Counted from the stretch's first letter, positions 11,821 through 26,511 are shown. The stretch is DNA of 64,000 nt from Thamnaconus septentrionalis (GCA_009823395.1 CM020520.1:3944501-4008500), one strand, 5' to 3'. Program-made: numbers and translations. The notes: generated by a model not told the origin, from the sequence alone.

Positions 11821-14090
11821 CCGGTGCAGGGAGTGGCTGTGGCATCAATCCACAAACAGGGCGGTGAATGACTGCTTCGCTGTGTGAATGCCGGGTTTGA
11901 TGTTCCATTTTATGCTTCTTTTCATCAACTTTGACAATCAGAGCAGTGCAGGTGGTTGGCTCAATGTGCCCCGGTGCTCTTTCACCAAATAACGTACAAT
12001 ACTTTCATATCGCTGCTAAGAATGAAAAAACTTTTTGGCCCTGCCTGAAAGGGCCAAGTTCGACTTCCCAGCCATCATCTGCACATGCGGAATCGTTAAA
12101 ACATTTTTGTGCAGATGGTGTGGCTGGCAAGTAAATGAAGCTGATTTCCACCAGAAGCTTTAACAACTAAACCAGTGCAGCCAGCGCAGCAACCTTTAGC
12201 TCCTGGCAAAGCTTTGACCTCAGACAGTCATGAGTGTTGAGACGATTCAAAAGAGAAAAATCCTTGAGTATCTCCGATAAAAAGAAGACTGAAGCAAATG
12301 GCCAACCTTGAATTACCCTGTTTGAAGTCGACTGACGGCCATCTGCCCCCGTCCAGGGTGCCGAACATCACAGTGATCACAGGAGCTGTCACGTATCTTC
12401 AGGGGAGGCCACAGATAAGACTGCCATCCAGCTGTCAGCATTTAACACAGCTCATATCTCAGCCTTTGCCCCAGCACCCCACACATGACAACGAGCCTCA
12501 ATTAAGCAGGCAGCTAAAACTTTTTGTTTCTTTTTTCAGCTTTCTAATTTCAGCCTTAAGAACACCTGTGTGAAGCCTTGTTGCACATCACACTGTTGTT
12601 GTTTTTATTTATCAGCTCACATGAAATGCTTTTTGTCCGATAGAATTATTCCGTTGGAACAAGATGCTCTATTGTTGATTTTATAATATTCTAGCAAACA
12701 TCATTAACTGCTGAAACGCTCACCCAAAAAACACAACACAATGAACTACTTTCTCCAGGAACAATCAATGAGTTTTCAGAAAGTAATTACTTTACAAGGG
12801 GAATGGGAAAAAATATGTTTTTGACGATTTGATGGCCACTTTTTATTTCAATTACAAAAACCTCCTACGTATGTGTAAACATATTCTTTTTGTATTGTGA
12901 CAGTCACACAGACTTGTTGACACGCTTCCTTCAATTTATCAGTAAATGTCAAACACCTCATTGTGGGATAAATAACTGGTATTTCAGGTGCTCAACATGC
13001 TCAACAGTACTCGGCAACACCAAAGGTCCTTTATGAATGGAATCCATCAGGCCCCGCTGATGAATGTCCTCAAAGCTTAGCATACAATGCACCGCCTTTC
13101 CTATGGAGCTCACCGTGTTTATTCACCATCTCCTGCTGTCACTCGAGAAGAGTCAACATTTAATCTCGAGGTAGCCATCCGTGGAGGTTTGCTTCGGGTA
13201 AATACCACCGACAAGAGGGACAAAAAAAAGAAAGAAAGAAAAAAATGGAGCGACAGGGCCACAAAGCTGGAGGGTGGGGTCAAGGGTCACCCACACCATG
13301 TGGTCTCCTCAGCGAATTGCTCAGCTTGTTCAGGACACATAACAGTGGCAGATCTGCTCTCGCACACTCTGTCTGGCAGGTCACAACTAATCTATTCCCA
13401 TTTCCTTCCATACCAAATTATTATTTCGTAGACATTCAAGTTCAAACTTCAGTCTATTTTCACTCCTAAGTTTTAACTGTACATTGTTGCTTTAATCAAA
13501 CTATGCAATCAAGTTCATAAAAACAGAGAGCTTTTTGCATTTTACTGCACTATGCAGGGTAGTTGCTAAAACACAGATGATGTCTTTGGCAAACGAGCAG
13601 ACTCTCTATGGGAGATGCATTTTTCTTTCTAAGCGCTAACATTGCTTTGTGACTCGTTTGCAGTTAACTGGGATATACCTTCCATAATCACATTAAGTTA
13701 TTACCTTTAGGTTATTACCTTTCGCAACGGTGGAGAACAAAAAGTGCGAATGGAGGCACTTTGCATCTTTGTGTTTGTGCTACTTTAAAACGCAGATGAG
13801 GTTGCAAAACAGAAAATATAAGAACAGATGAAGCATTGTTTTACAAGCAGTTAAGTTTTAACACCATCGTAAAGTCATCTGTGTCGAGCACACGTTTTTT
13901 TCTGAAGTAATATTTTTAGTTCAAGTCAAAGAAAGACATTAGGTTATACTTTGTCTCCTCCAGACAGCAATGGCTCACGTTTTCATTTGAGACACATAAT
14001 AACAGCTCTTTTTTCTAAATGGATATATAAGGAAAATCTATTGAGCAAAGAGAAAAAAAGCCTGGGAATGGATTTTAATTATGTTACATT

Positions 14091-14631
14091 AGTGCTGCCA
14101 ACGTTAACGTGTTAATGTATGTGATTAATGTGAAACAATTAAGTCGTTATCATATTTGAATGCAAATTAATCACATGGCCACCACTCTGGAGCAGTGGTG
14201 AGGCGCCGTTGCAAGCTGGTTGCCAACCACTGCTAAAATGAATATAATAAATGGAAAAAAAAACACAGGAAAAAAAAATGTCAGTGAGTGGTGTGATCCA
14301 CGGCAACTCTGTACAAAAAGTTTCCAGATGAGAGTTTACTACTACAGCAGGCCAGACCTGCAGTAACATCAGAAAGCATAGACAGATTTAACACAATCCA
14401 AATGAATGCAAACTTTAGCTAAACTTATACCGGATATAATCTAACCATAAATCCAGAGGGCGGCTTTCTGTTAACTCTGCTAACTTTAGCTAACATTAGC
14501 ATGTCCAAATACCCCAAGACTTTTGTACTCTGATGTTGGAAGGATATAATTTTAAATTTTTGATTAATTTTGATGAATCAGAATAAATGACTGTGATTGT
14601 TGATTAGAAATTTTCATCGATTGACAGCACT
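14091..14631. mobile_element. probable non-autonomous DNA transposon with short inverted termini
   Basis: The 541-bp segment opens AGTGCTGCCAACG and closes CGATTGACAGCACT, so the ends are near-perfect inverted repeats (AGTGCTG[C/T]CAA, with T absent or present before CG). Just inside the ends are TTAATG/GATTAAT-rich sequences on both sides. The type of end, GTGCTGTCAA followed by a TTAATC-rich stretch, is one I recognise as frequent in fish genomes. There is no transposase frame. I could not find a convincing target-site duplication, so exact limits and superfamily are unsettled. Confidence 0.5.
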
Positions 14632-17600
14632 CGGTTGAATGTAAAATAAATAGAGCTCGAATGTGCCCAGTGAGAACAATGAGATGTTTGGTGGGAAAGA
14701 TAAGCATGTCTGTTTCACACAATCATGTTGTTTGGCACAAATATTTACTTTGTCCACACCTTGAAGAATCGCTTTTTAATTTCTGTTCTAAGCTACCCAT
14801 CGTATTAATTACTGTTTTGACTAAAGCTCGAGGCAAAATTCAATTGTATTTGCCTTCGGTCAAATCAAGGACAGTGAGGCAAAAGTGTTGAAGTTAAAAC
14901 TTACTAATGGTTGGAAATTAAGGTTCAGCAATCCAGAGTTTGAGCCCCTCAACATTTAACTAATTCAATTTGCAGCATCAAGCAGAAGTAAGTGCCTAAT
15001 CACTGTGAGCATGAATGCCAACAATTGCTACCAGTCCAATTCAATCCTTTTTTTTTTAACCTGGGTTAAAAAAGAAGAAAAAAAACACAGATACAGTTGT
15101 TAAACATTTGTTAAACATACTAAAAGTGGAGAAAGCAAAGTCACGCAGCGAAGCCTCCAAAGCCTTCTAGGTTTGGCGCTCTGCTACCTTCTCTGGCTTG
15201 CCAACCTATGCTACCATGCAAATTTTTTGATCCACTATTCCATCAATGAAAGTAATCAGGACAGCAATCAAATCAGGGAGAACTTGCACTTGATTTTTCA
15301 TGTGCGTGCCATTGTGTGTGGGTTTCAGTGTGTGCAACGTAGCCCCCTCAACACAGGGACGAACATAAATGGAGGACAGGAATAGGCTTCCCTTTCAAAG
15401 TATCACGAGCGAGGGAATCAAAGCTTGTTTCCTCACAAAAACGCCTTCTTAGAAGTCACCATTTGAGCTGACTTGACAGACCAGCAGTTTAAATGAAAAG
15501 AAGATCAGCACGGATGGAAACCGTACTTCCATATAAGGTGATGTCTGCGCAGTAAAGCATCGCTGCAGGCTGCAGATGACAATGGGGGGGTTGTTACTCT
15601 TCTTTGCAATTATGAGTCCTGATGAGAGGCACAAACACACACCGAAGTGTATTATGGGATATTCAAAGGGCAAATTCCAATTAACCTCTGAGACCACGAC
15701 ACAAACTGTCCAGCACACATGTAACTGTTGGCCTCAACGAAGGCTGCTTCACAGCGGATACGACAAGCAGCTCGTATGTGTTTATTCTGCAGACAGGTCA
15801 TTCCTGGGCTAATTAAGAAAAGAATGACACAGACAGAGTGAACTTCTTGTGCTAGGAGACTGCTGAGCAAAGCTCTGGCAGAGCCAGTTCCTATTTGTGG
15901 CCATGCACCCTCTGACTGCAGCTATAACAGCGGGTGATCTAATAGCCTTATCGGCCTACTGATTGACTCTCTCCTTTTCTTTCTAAGACATTACTTAAGG
16001 AACTCTTTGAAGCCCAGAATACACAAAAGAATACACATTCCGTCTTTCCACTACAGCAAAGGAAGGGAAACCTTCTTGTTCCCTGTGCATTTCCATCTTA
16101 CAACAAGTATACGGTCCTAATTGGGTGCAAAAAATAGTTTCTCATCAGCTTCAGACAATCAAGGAATCCGTATCCACGCCACACGTGGTGCTGCTGCATT
16201 CAGTTGAGCATGGTGGTCCTTGCAGAGCTCAATTCAACGCTTTATTGTTATACACAGTTATAAATAACAACCAGATGACATTCAAGCATCTCAATACTGG
16301 CATACTGACGAAAGTGCTGCTGGATCTTAGCCAAAACTGTTCCTGTGCATAAAGTTTTATGTCCATGGCGTGACAGGGCTTCTTCCCAGGGTCACTGCTC
16401 GCACAAGCAAGACTGGGCTGGTGATGTTCAATGCAGGGTGCCAAGGCGACCTGCTACCTAGAGAGAAACTTCCCTTTGAGATGATGGTATAAAAGCCACA
16501 AGAATTAAAGACACCCTAACCCAGCAGCATTTCCGTTTTTTTGTCTCCTTTTGGTATTGGACCTGATTGTGGCAGCAAGCACTCTCGCTCTCTCACTCCC
16601 ACTCTCTGCTTGCCACTATTGTAAATTGCTTTGAATCGATTGGCTCCGGAATCCCACTGAGCTTAATGTACTTTTCAGAAAAGAATTGATTCAGACGCCG
16701 TTTTGTCATTTAAAACAACAAACGGTTTGCTCAGGTCTATCAAATTCAAGTGCCAGCGAACGCAGACGTGGGTAAATTAAATAAGGTGGACGAGGTAAGT
16801 GAGGCTCTTTGTTTTCTGTCTTCAGGTTAAAATGAAAAGGGATTTACGCAGCTCCAGATGCCGTCAGGTCTGTGCAGGATGAACAAATGGACTTGCAGCA
16901 ACTGGGAACTACTACTAACTATTGCACGTGTCTTTTTTTCACGCTATCCTGCCAGCTGTTTAAGGCAAAACCTGCAAGACATTTTCCCTCGTGATGGTGG
17001 CTCATGCTGGAAGGGCGGCTGTGTCAGTAAAGTTGAAGAAAAAAAGAAAAGGAAAAAAAAAAAAAAAGCGCCGCCACTTCACAAAGTGCTTCGCTGTGCC
17101 AAGAGAAAAGTGACAGACCTTTCCAAAGTGGCCGCTTTCCATCCGTCTTGCTGCCGCTCCCCGTTGGCTGTCACATGAAAAAAAAACGTACCTGGCACGC
17201 TGCTAAAATCTGCAAGCTATAAAAAGTAAGGTATTCTACTGTAACAGAAGAATTCGCTTGACTAATGGTGCAGGAGGAAAAAAAAAAATTTAATAAGCAG
17301 ATGTGTGTCCCCCACAATCTAAACGGACGTCGCCACATTGTCCTTGTACATAACTCTGCTTCGATTAGCTTTTACAACCATTGGAGTGGCATCATTTATC
17401 CAATTGATGCTAATTACAGAGTTATCAGATATTTAAACGCGCGCAGATGCTTGGGGATTGTCGAGATCACGCGGGGGGTTGCACGGCACTCAGGAGAGCC
17501 GTCAGAGTCATGTTAATTAAACTGTGAAGTGGAGTGCAACTGGCTGGGAAAGAGCTTTCGGGAGAGGCCCTCGATTACTTCATAATCACAAGATTCCTGG

Positions 17601-20600
17601 CGGAAATGTGCAAACATGCATTCACAATTCAGATCTCTATTTCAGGGACCATCCATCTAGGTTACGTTCGTTAACGATAGCTGTCTGTGCACACTGGCAC
17701 AACTTTAATCAGTTTCTCAATACATCTACAAATATAGACGAAAAGAAGGAAGAATTTACATACGAAGACGGGCAGCTCGTCTTAACTTGTGCCCAGTGCG
17801 AGGCAAATGGAGCCAAAATATCCCAGCTGCCAATCAAACTGCTGCAAACTCTTCAGATAGTATCAAAAATACCCGAATGAAACCAAAAATAATCACAAAA
17901 AATTAACACTTGAATACAAATCACTGAGGATAATAATAATAATGTCATAGACACACAAAGAAACACGCACACTCAGCAGCTCTGATGAGGTAAAATTACA
18001 AATAGCCTGTTAAAACAGAAGGCTAATCAGCCAATCACATTGCAGCAACCCAATTTATTGAGGCATGTGGACGAGCTCCTGAACCACCACCTGAAGTTGA
18101 AACTGAGCATCGGAATGAGGAAGAAAGGCATCGCTGTTGGTGCAAGGAGTTTTTCACAAATGGCTGATCTACTGGGATTTTCACACACAAACAAGTCCAG
18201 TTTTCATACTTACTGCCATTGTTTTCCCTATTTCCCTTGTTCTGGCATGCGAGAGTCGTCCTCGGCAAGCTGCTCTGGTTGTTGTTCGACACACGTTATT
18301 CTGATTAAAAACCTGTTTGGTGCAGAATGCTCAGCGCTCCAGACACTCGGAGGTGACCGCCTGCTGACAGTTACATCAATAATCTCTTCTTAGCTGCCAC
18401 TCACCAGCAGATAAGGATGAAGATGACAGACAAGGACAATGAACAATCCAAATATCGGAGAACCGATCAAAAAAGCGATAACCGTCCTGTTATTACCCAT
18501 AAATTACACAATATCAAGAAGAGGAGAGTGACAAGACAGCACTACTCACGACTATTAGACGTGATGCATTCCTTCAAGCAGCATCTTTTGGTCTTCAAAT
18601 TTTACATTTTATTGATGTTACGTTGTCCTGGGCTCATGGAGAACACCTGTACGTAACTGCCAACAGTTTCAGGTGCCCTTAATTAGCCCTGAGTGTGCGA
18701 CGCTCACGTCCTGAGCTGCTGTAACCAGAGCGACAACCGGTGCCCATTGCTATGGGTCAGGCACAGGCTCAATGTTTAGCTGGGCGAGTCGTGAAGCTAA
18801 AGGGCAAGGGCCTCCGCAGCCGTAGTAATAAATACTGTCGTCACGGGTGGGAAATGATCCATTTGTTTAATGTGCCATTTCCAAAGTGGAACCCTTGTAA
18901 TCCTACGAAGCCTGGCAACCTCACCGTGCACATCAGCCGCACCCCCGTCCCCAGTGGAATTTGATCAGAGCTAAAACTGTTTACTCGTGTTTGGACTCTG
19001 ACATTTATTGAAAGTGGCCTTTAGTAAAAGTCATAGCTAACGCGTGAAAAGGTTCCGCGATGAGGCCGTGAAGGCTCTCCGTCCCTCGTGCCACTCAGAC
19101 AGAACCTGGTATGTTAATGGGGTGATACATCAAACGGGACGTCCTTCATCAACGCAACTTTCACAGACGCGCCAGTAAAGCAAATTCAGAAAATCTCTCA
19201 TTGCGGGTAAAGGCTTGATGTAGTGCGGAGGCATTTATTTTCAAAGTAAAATAACAAAAATCCATGATTTATGTATCCAATTAGAAATAGTGCCATACTA
19301 TGTAGTGTGAGTGCAAACGATCAGCAGCTGAGTCCTATTCCTACTGACATTTTTCTCTTTAGTTACTGCAGCTGTGTTTTCCCCCCAATCTGTCGGTATG
19401 TTCAAATTGAGCATATGAAAATATCTTGTTTTGGCCGGCTGAAGTACGTCGACTTCCTCTTGTTGACGGTTGCAATGATAACGGATTGTCGTATTGCCTC
19501 TCCATCATTGTGGGTATTGTGCCGTCGTGGTGCACACACTGAGAGTAAGGTGAACATATTCAAAGTTTATTGAACAGGTTCTAATTTGCTCTTCTGGAAG
19601 CAGATACTCAGACCCTCAGTCAACTCATTGTTTGGAGTTAGACTTAGCTAACCCTCCTACCTGGAATAACCCCAGGTCAGTCAGTCCTCATTTGTCTCCA
19701 GTCGCCCCTGCTGTTACTGACTACTGGTCTAAACTACAATCGTTGCGATGCCGCTCACGGGTCAGCTCTGACTGTGTGTGGCACATGTGGGAAACACCGA
19801 GCTCCTGTCAACACGGCAACAGCCTCGCGGTCCAGGAGTGAGTATGACATGGCTGCTCGCGTGCCACCATCCCGTCCCTGAAAAGACCCCAAAGCAAGAG
19901 ATGACAAGTCAGCAGAAGAGGAGCCGATGTCACCACTGGGTCCTGTCACTGCCTCTCGGTCACACGATTCTAAATCAAAACAGACCCGCATGACCTGGCA
20001 GCACAAAATCATTTATTTATTTATTTATTCAAAGATGCGCAACTAGCACTTACGTACAAAGGCTACAAAGCTCATCGTATTCTGATGCACGCAGGGATTT
20101 GTGTGTATGTGTGTGTGTGAGTGATTATTTTGTCTCTGGAAGAAAAAAAAAATTCAAATAGCCAAAAGAAAAAAAAAATATCTGGCGGGCTTCTGACCCT
20201 CCACAGAACTCCAGCCTCCACCTGTCCTCACAGTCGCAAACCCACGCTCAAGCTTTCAGAGGCTAATGCCGCTGGCATTGGGCCAAATTGTTGTGTCTTT
20301 GCCTCTTGCACATAAGGCTGTAATCAAACATTAATATGAGTACAAGTCGGGCCTGACAACAGGCAAATACTTGCCACATTAGTTTCTCTTCCCTGAGACC
20401 ACAGGAGGGTTTATCTTTGAAAGTTTCACTGAGCAGGTGGGGATACTTCAGAGACCCAAACACTATTTAACTTAGCACTATTAGCAGAGTTATGGTCATC
20501 AAACATTGTATTATATCTAAAGAGGCACGCTGAATGCCACATGGGCTTTTCTTTCTAATTACTCCTCATATAATGAGTGGAACTTCTGATTCTATTTGAC

Positions 20601-22396
20601 ACCAAACCAGTAAATCTTAATAGATGCATCTAATCTAATCTAACCTAATTTCATAATGTATCACACTTAACCTTGTAGCTGTGTGCATATATGCATATAC
20701 ATATTTAGCAAGGTGTATTTAAATAAGTAACCGGTGAGTGTCTGCCTGAATTTATTGATATAAATACAGTACCGTACAGTAAGCAGCCAATGAACACCAT
20801 CCAATGATTTATTTTTATTTTATTTTTCTACGTTGGAAGCCTATGAATTAAACTCACCACCCTTTTAACATTAATCAAAGTTAGTTTACTGGTTTATTTA
20901 TTTCTCCTTATCATGAAAAAAGTGGACATTATGTGCAGCAATCAGACCTCAATTGAACACCAACAACAAACCACTCCTGCCAGGAAACAAGTCACGCTAC
21001 ATTTGCTTACTGTGTTTGTCAGCCACAGCTGCTCTGAAACCTTCACATTCCTGCCGCATGCCATCCTTGCGTTCTCCAGTTTGCCATTAACATTCCAGCC
21101 TGCGTCGCACCTACACACCGTCTCCCAAAAAACATGTCTATCAGCCGCCACTGAAGCACTGATGCATCCTGAGCCCTGTGACTAACGCATTGCTTCAAGT
21201 CTTTGGGCAGAGAATGAAAAGCCCACCTGGATTACAAAACGCAACGTGCAGATGCGAATGAGAAAGAGGGGGGGAACATGGGTAATGCTGTCTCTTTTAC
21301 GCCAAGCAACTGAAGCGCTCCCATCCAAAGGGATTATAAACAACTCAAACAAGCAGTAACACTTCAAACAATAAAATACCTTATTAAACCCCAACATGAG
21401 CGGGCCTCTGGGAGGGGGAAAGACTTTTTGATGTGTACACATTCCCTCAAGAAGCAAATATATTTAGTCTCGAACTGAGTGAAAGAAGGGGAAAAAGGCA
21501 GAAATCACTCTCCTGTCTCCTTTCTTCCTTCCTAGGGAGATCGCCAGCCAAATTCAATAACAGCCACAGATGATAGGCCCATCCACCCTGAGTCATCCCA
21601 TAGTCTTTGCATAGCCTTCGCCCCTCGGCATAATTTAACACTGTCAGACTGCGAACTCATCTCGTCCATAGAAAATGAATGGGCCGGCTTCCAAAGAGTG
21701 GATATCAAAGAGATCGCACAAACTTCTCGAGGGCCGACAGATTTACCTGAATAAGAGCAGAGTGGCAATGATATCAGCCTGAGGAGTGGATGCAGCTCAG
21801 TCCACATTAATTAGAAAATAAAGAAATAAAGACAAAGTATGATTGTCAGGGAATCAAATTTAAGTCAGGTTATTGTCATTCCGCTTGCTCTCTAGATGCA
21901 CAAGGATATTAATGACCTGCCATCACCTTTGAGCATTTTTAATTTTGATTCTGTATTGTAACTACAGTACACCCTGACTTTGAGTTGTTGTTTTAGAATT
22001 TAAAAAAGATGCTGTGGAAAAACAGATATAGTTGAATGCACCACTGGTAGTTTTTGTGTAAATGCCATCATGAAGAAATCAATTATATGGTGTAATTAAC
22101 CAACCAGATTTGTGCTTGTGCCTGCTCCGTCCACAGAGCACAATCAGAGCACAACAGTCAGGAAAAAAAGTTGAACATTTTTCCCCATCTGCCCAACATT
22201 TTTTTGTATCATCTCCACTCATCTTCGTTGTCCCTGAGATTGAATGAATACATGGGGTGAGAGAACAAGATGAAAGAGAATTGATTCAGCCACCAGCAGT
22301 ATTCAATAAAGTTAGTGTGGTTGTTTCTTTTTCTTTTTAAGAATTAGCCTTTGGCACCAAAAGTTCAAATTCACTCATGCAAGAGTCGATGAGAGG

Positions 22397-22466
22397 GAAG
22401 AATTTGGCTCAGTACAGTCATTCTTAATGAATTCATTAAAAATGACTGTGTTGAGTCAAATTCTTC
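22397..22466. repeat. 70-bp near-perfect palindrome without spacer
   Basis: The two 35-bp arms meet with no spacer at a central GAATTC (22429-22434). I paired every position: 31 of 35 are Watson-Crick pairs, three are G-T (22407/22456, 22412/22451, 22413/22450) and one is C-A (22423/22440). All four differences are therefore single transitions between arms. Outer ends are GAAGAATTTG and CAAATTCTTC. No target-site duplication is seen. It could be a fold-back element remnant, a replication-derived inverted duplication, or a hairpin RNA source. Confidence 0.95.
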
Positions 22467-22699
22467 ATTTTATATTTTAAACAACAACACTTGCAATTCG
22501 GGTGAGAGCTGATCATACAAAACTGGAAGTGAAAAGACAGGTAAAAGAATAATAGACACACCTGCACAACTAGCACAACCACTTTAAAGCAAGAAGTAGT
22601 TGACGGCCCAAGGACGACCAGACCAATGTGCTCTAAAAAGAAATATCACAACCCCCCTGGTGGATCTTTATGATTTGTCCTCAGTGGAAAATACAAGTA

Positions 22700-22770
22700 G
22701 GTGCTTGTGGTTCAGTTGGTAAAGCGCCACATGATGGCTCACCACAGTGTTCGCAAGCCCCAAACTGAAC
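22700..22770 (+). repeat. tRNA-like fragment, probably a SINE head remnant
   Basis: TGGTTCAGTTGG (22708-22719) resembles a pol III A box / D-arm. GTGTTCGCAAGCCCC (22747-22761) resembles a degenerate B box / T-arm, at a near-normal distance. I cannot form a clean acceptor stem or anticodon arm, so this is unlikely to be a working tRNA gene. A tRNA-derived SINE remnant fits best. Confidence 0.35.
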
Positions 22771-25700
22771 CTATTGTTCAGGCTAAAATGGAAATCACGG
22801 TGTGCTATTTTCTCATCTCCACTTAGTCTGAACCGTTCATCATGTTACATCGGGCACAATGGCAAATTGCTCGACATGTTTTCTTGTGACCTGACAGACA
22901 TGCACTCTTTACACTTATCACCGACAAACAATATTTGTTTTGTCTGAACGGAAAGTGCATTTCCCAGCACAGCATAATTGTTAGTGATTGATTATTTGCT
23001 TACTTTTTTTCTACCTTGCGATTGCATGCAATTAGACTGTAATTAAATCAACACATCAATTCCACCTACAACAAAGATGGGAATCATAATTAAACTGCGT
23101 TGTTGTATTAAAACCATTATGTCTTTAACTCTCAGCAGCCATCCGAAGGTACACAAATACACACAAGCACACATACACAATGTCTCTATTCCAAGTATTT
23201 CTCTCTTTTCCTCTTTGCAGTGAAACAGTGACAGTATCTTGGGCTGCAACCAAGTTGCTCTGCAAATGATAAAATAAGGCTGCGAGATCAAAAGGTGCCC
23301 AGGCATTGCTGTGAATCACCAATACAGGCCTGCAGAAAGACTCATACAATACTCTAAGTGCCCCACGTTACAACACACTGATTCTTCTCTGCAGAGTAAT
23401 GAGCCGTAGCACGTCACATTGCTATTCATGTCACAAAGTTCTCACTGAAACCGAGACACGAAAAAGCATTTGAGGAAAAAAGCCACTTTGACTCGATATC
23501 GATGTTTTTGAAGCCAGTCCTTCTTCGTTGCATTTGGCATGCATAACAGTGCTTACAAATATTTTGAACGCAGCTAAAAGGAAAGCGGGGGGGGGAAAAA
23601 ACAAGTTTGTGCGTCTTAGTCAAGCTCTCAGAGTATGCACACACTGTGTAAATGCGCTTCGAGCAAAAAGCCTAAGAGCCTTGACATGTAGGTCATTTCT
23701 CTTCCCAGTGGAAATATGTCCTGTTTTAGGGATTAGGGAATGGGGCTGTGTGATTCATTATGACTGAATTTAATTACAGTGAGAGGTGGCCAATGCATCC
23801 CCAGTTTCAGCATATTAGGGTCCTAAATTCACTGGTTGGTAACAGTAGTAAGGCTGGTGCGTGGATTTTGTACCCCCCAAAAAAAATCAACATAATCGCA
23901 CCAATAAGTCTGCACCATTCATTTCAGGGCGGTAGGTATTAAGTTATTGCTAAGAACAAATAACGAAAAAACAAGACTATTTGTTTGACCATTGTTTGGC
24001 CCGACGACCAGGTTGAGCTGATGTTTTGTGTCATGTTTCGGCACCCAGCCATTAAAGCCAAGAAAAAATGTTGAATGGGAGTCTTGTTATATGAAAGATG
24101 CAGACATCCTGGATCAGTTTCTGGAATAGAATCTCGACAGAGAGGCTAATAAAGTTAGGAACGTGTTTACTCATTCAAAAGAGTCAGTAAACAAGTCAAT
24201 ACTATCGACCAAGCTCAAGAGCAAATGCAGTGCATGTCCATCATTATTGTTGTTTTTACATGTCCAACAGGATTTCACAGATGTTTTTGAAAATCTTTTT
24301 TCATCATTTAAAAAAGGGTTTGTGTTATTATTTTTATGTGGGTGTGAAAAAGCTGAATTAATATGGCTGAGAGGCCCAATTGTACAAAAATGTGCTTTTA
24401 GGAATATATTTGTACGATTAAAGAGAACACACAACACTGGACACATGTTGGCTATAGAGTGGTTGGTTGCTAGTGGTTGAACGAGGAACAATTCGGACCA
24501 AACATACAGTAGGTGCTGATGTGTATGTCGTCGCAGAAACAAAGTTCTGGAAAACAGTAGCATAGAGGCTCACACACGTTAACTCAGAGCTCAAAGCTTC
24601 TCGAGGGCCGACCAGCAGCCGTGCTGCTGGTGGTGCTGTAAACTTTCATATACCCGACTTCTCTGGTGAAATTTGGAGTCACGGCTGGCTTAATGTGGCC
24701 AATATTAAAAATTCAGGCAATTATGTATATGTAGCACACAAGCCAGTTTCCACAGACTCCAACTCCAATTACAAAGATGGCCGTGAAATTGATCAACACA
24801 AATTGGGACCAATTTCTTTTGATCTCTTTCTCAACCTTTTATTGTTTTTTCAATTAAACTTTAAAATTTAAATGATTTTGCGGGTAATAAATTGGATCCT
24901 GTGCTCAATTCAGATGCAATTTGACAAACAAGCCTTGATTTAACCTTAAACATATTTTTCACGCGAGGTACAAGTGCATCATCGACGGTGCAGTGTTTCA
25001 TGAACGGTGCTCTCTCGCGAGCAACAATTTGGACGCTAACATCTAGTCGGGTCTCACTCAGGTGAAATCCTAACGAGCTGTTAATCAAATCACTGTTTCC
25101 CACTTTACATGAAAATGGAAGCCAAGACCCTCATTTCGTGCACCCTTAGACGGCTGTATGAAATGACACTTGTGCTGAAAATGGAGTGAAATCTAATTAC
25201 GACGCCGTGTCTATGTTTGTTAAATCACTGGAGGTTTGATTGGCTTAAACCCCGTGGCCCCCGCGAGCGAGGTGGGGTTTGTTAATGACCAAGAAATCAA
25301 TCACAACGCACTCGACACGATGAAACCAACTTTCCCAAGGCATCAGCACCAAATGCGACTGTGTCTCTGTGCTTCTCAAGGAAACGTTCGTTGGTGTTAC
25401 CTCGCAACATAAGTGGCACCGCAGTCATGAAAACTAGCAGCAGGGAAAAAAGTGAGATCAAACCGCTTTTCGTGTCTAACAGATATTTGAGATGCAATTA
25501 GTGAGGCTCTGTCTGCTCTGCAGTGCGTCATTACATTTTGAGCAGACGGGGAAAAATAGCCTTCGCCCACTGAGTCTGGCCAACACCTTTGTCTTCCCAT
25601 ATCAAGCCTGCTTTCTGCAGTCAACACAAATGAATTCATTTATCCTGAATATTTTACACAAAAAGAAATTCGGTAAGCCATCCTGAAAGGCGCAAGCGGG

Positions 25701-26486
25701 CACAGAACTGTGTCTACATTATTTTATTGAAATGGAGAAAACAACTTGATCTCAAATGCAAACTCTCCAGGCTACCGGTTATCCACTTTATTCAAGGGAA
25801 AAGAGAGGGATCTAAAAACGTAACTTTTGTGTGCATTCAAAGTCCGTCTATATACTCAGCACAGCGCAGCCAAGGACCCTCGTGAATTATTCACGATCAG
25901 ACCTGTTGGGGATGTCGAAAAATTCAATACATCAGCACTTCAGGAAACTTCAACGGCCCCGCATTCAAAAAATAAAACAAAAAGAAAAGAAAAACAACAC
26001 ATGAAAGAGAATACAGACAGAAAAATAAAATACAGAACAGCTTCAAACCGTTTGAGCACTCCCTCTGCCTACAACAGCTCTTAATATTTCATTAAGTCAC
26101 AACATTATCAGCTACAAAAGGGAAAATGTGTCGTACATTTTTACACCAAAATGCCAAACTCATGCCTCTCTGTTATCACTGAGGCATCAACCCAGATGGA
26201 ATTTTTGCAACACGCAGACAAGGTGAGGGTTGTAGCTGAGTCTCTAAATAACTGAAAATTCTTTCGACCCAGCGCAAACAGCCAAATCTCTGCCCTTTCC
26301 ACAAAATCGAGTCTATGAGTGTTACTATTGTTCCTAGAGAGCAACTTGTATTTTGGCAGATTTATTTGCTTTGGATACGATTCAGTGGACCTGAATATTT
26401 ATTAAGTATTAAAGTTTATGGGTTAAGGAAGCTTCGGGCATCTACAGCTTTGCCTTCCTATTTATTTTTGGTGCTGCCGGCTACTC

Positions 26487-26511
26487 ATTTATTTATTTAT
26501 TTATTTATTTA
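26487..26511. repeat. (ATTT)n microsatellite
   Basis: About six tandem ATTT units. Confidence 0.95.

Noticed and set aside
24171..24563. Overlapping open frames on both strands (105 and 130 codons)
   Set aside because: No protein-like features; asparagine runs and low-complexity composition.
21722..24613. CTTCTCGAGGGCCGA word occurring twice (about 21724 and 24597)
   Set aside because: A shared word of about 15-16 bases is expected by chance in 64 kb, and the flanks do not match.
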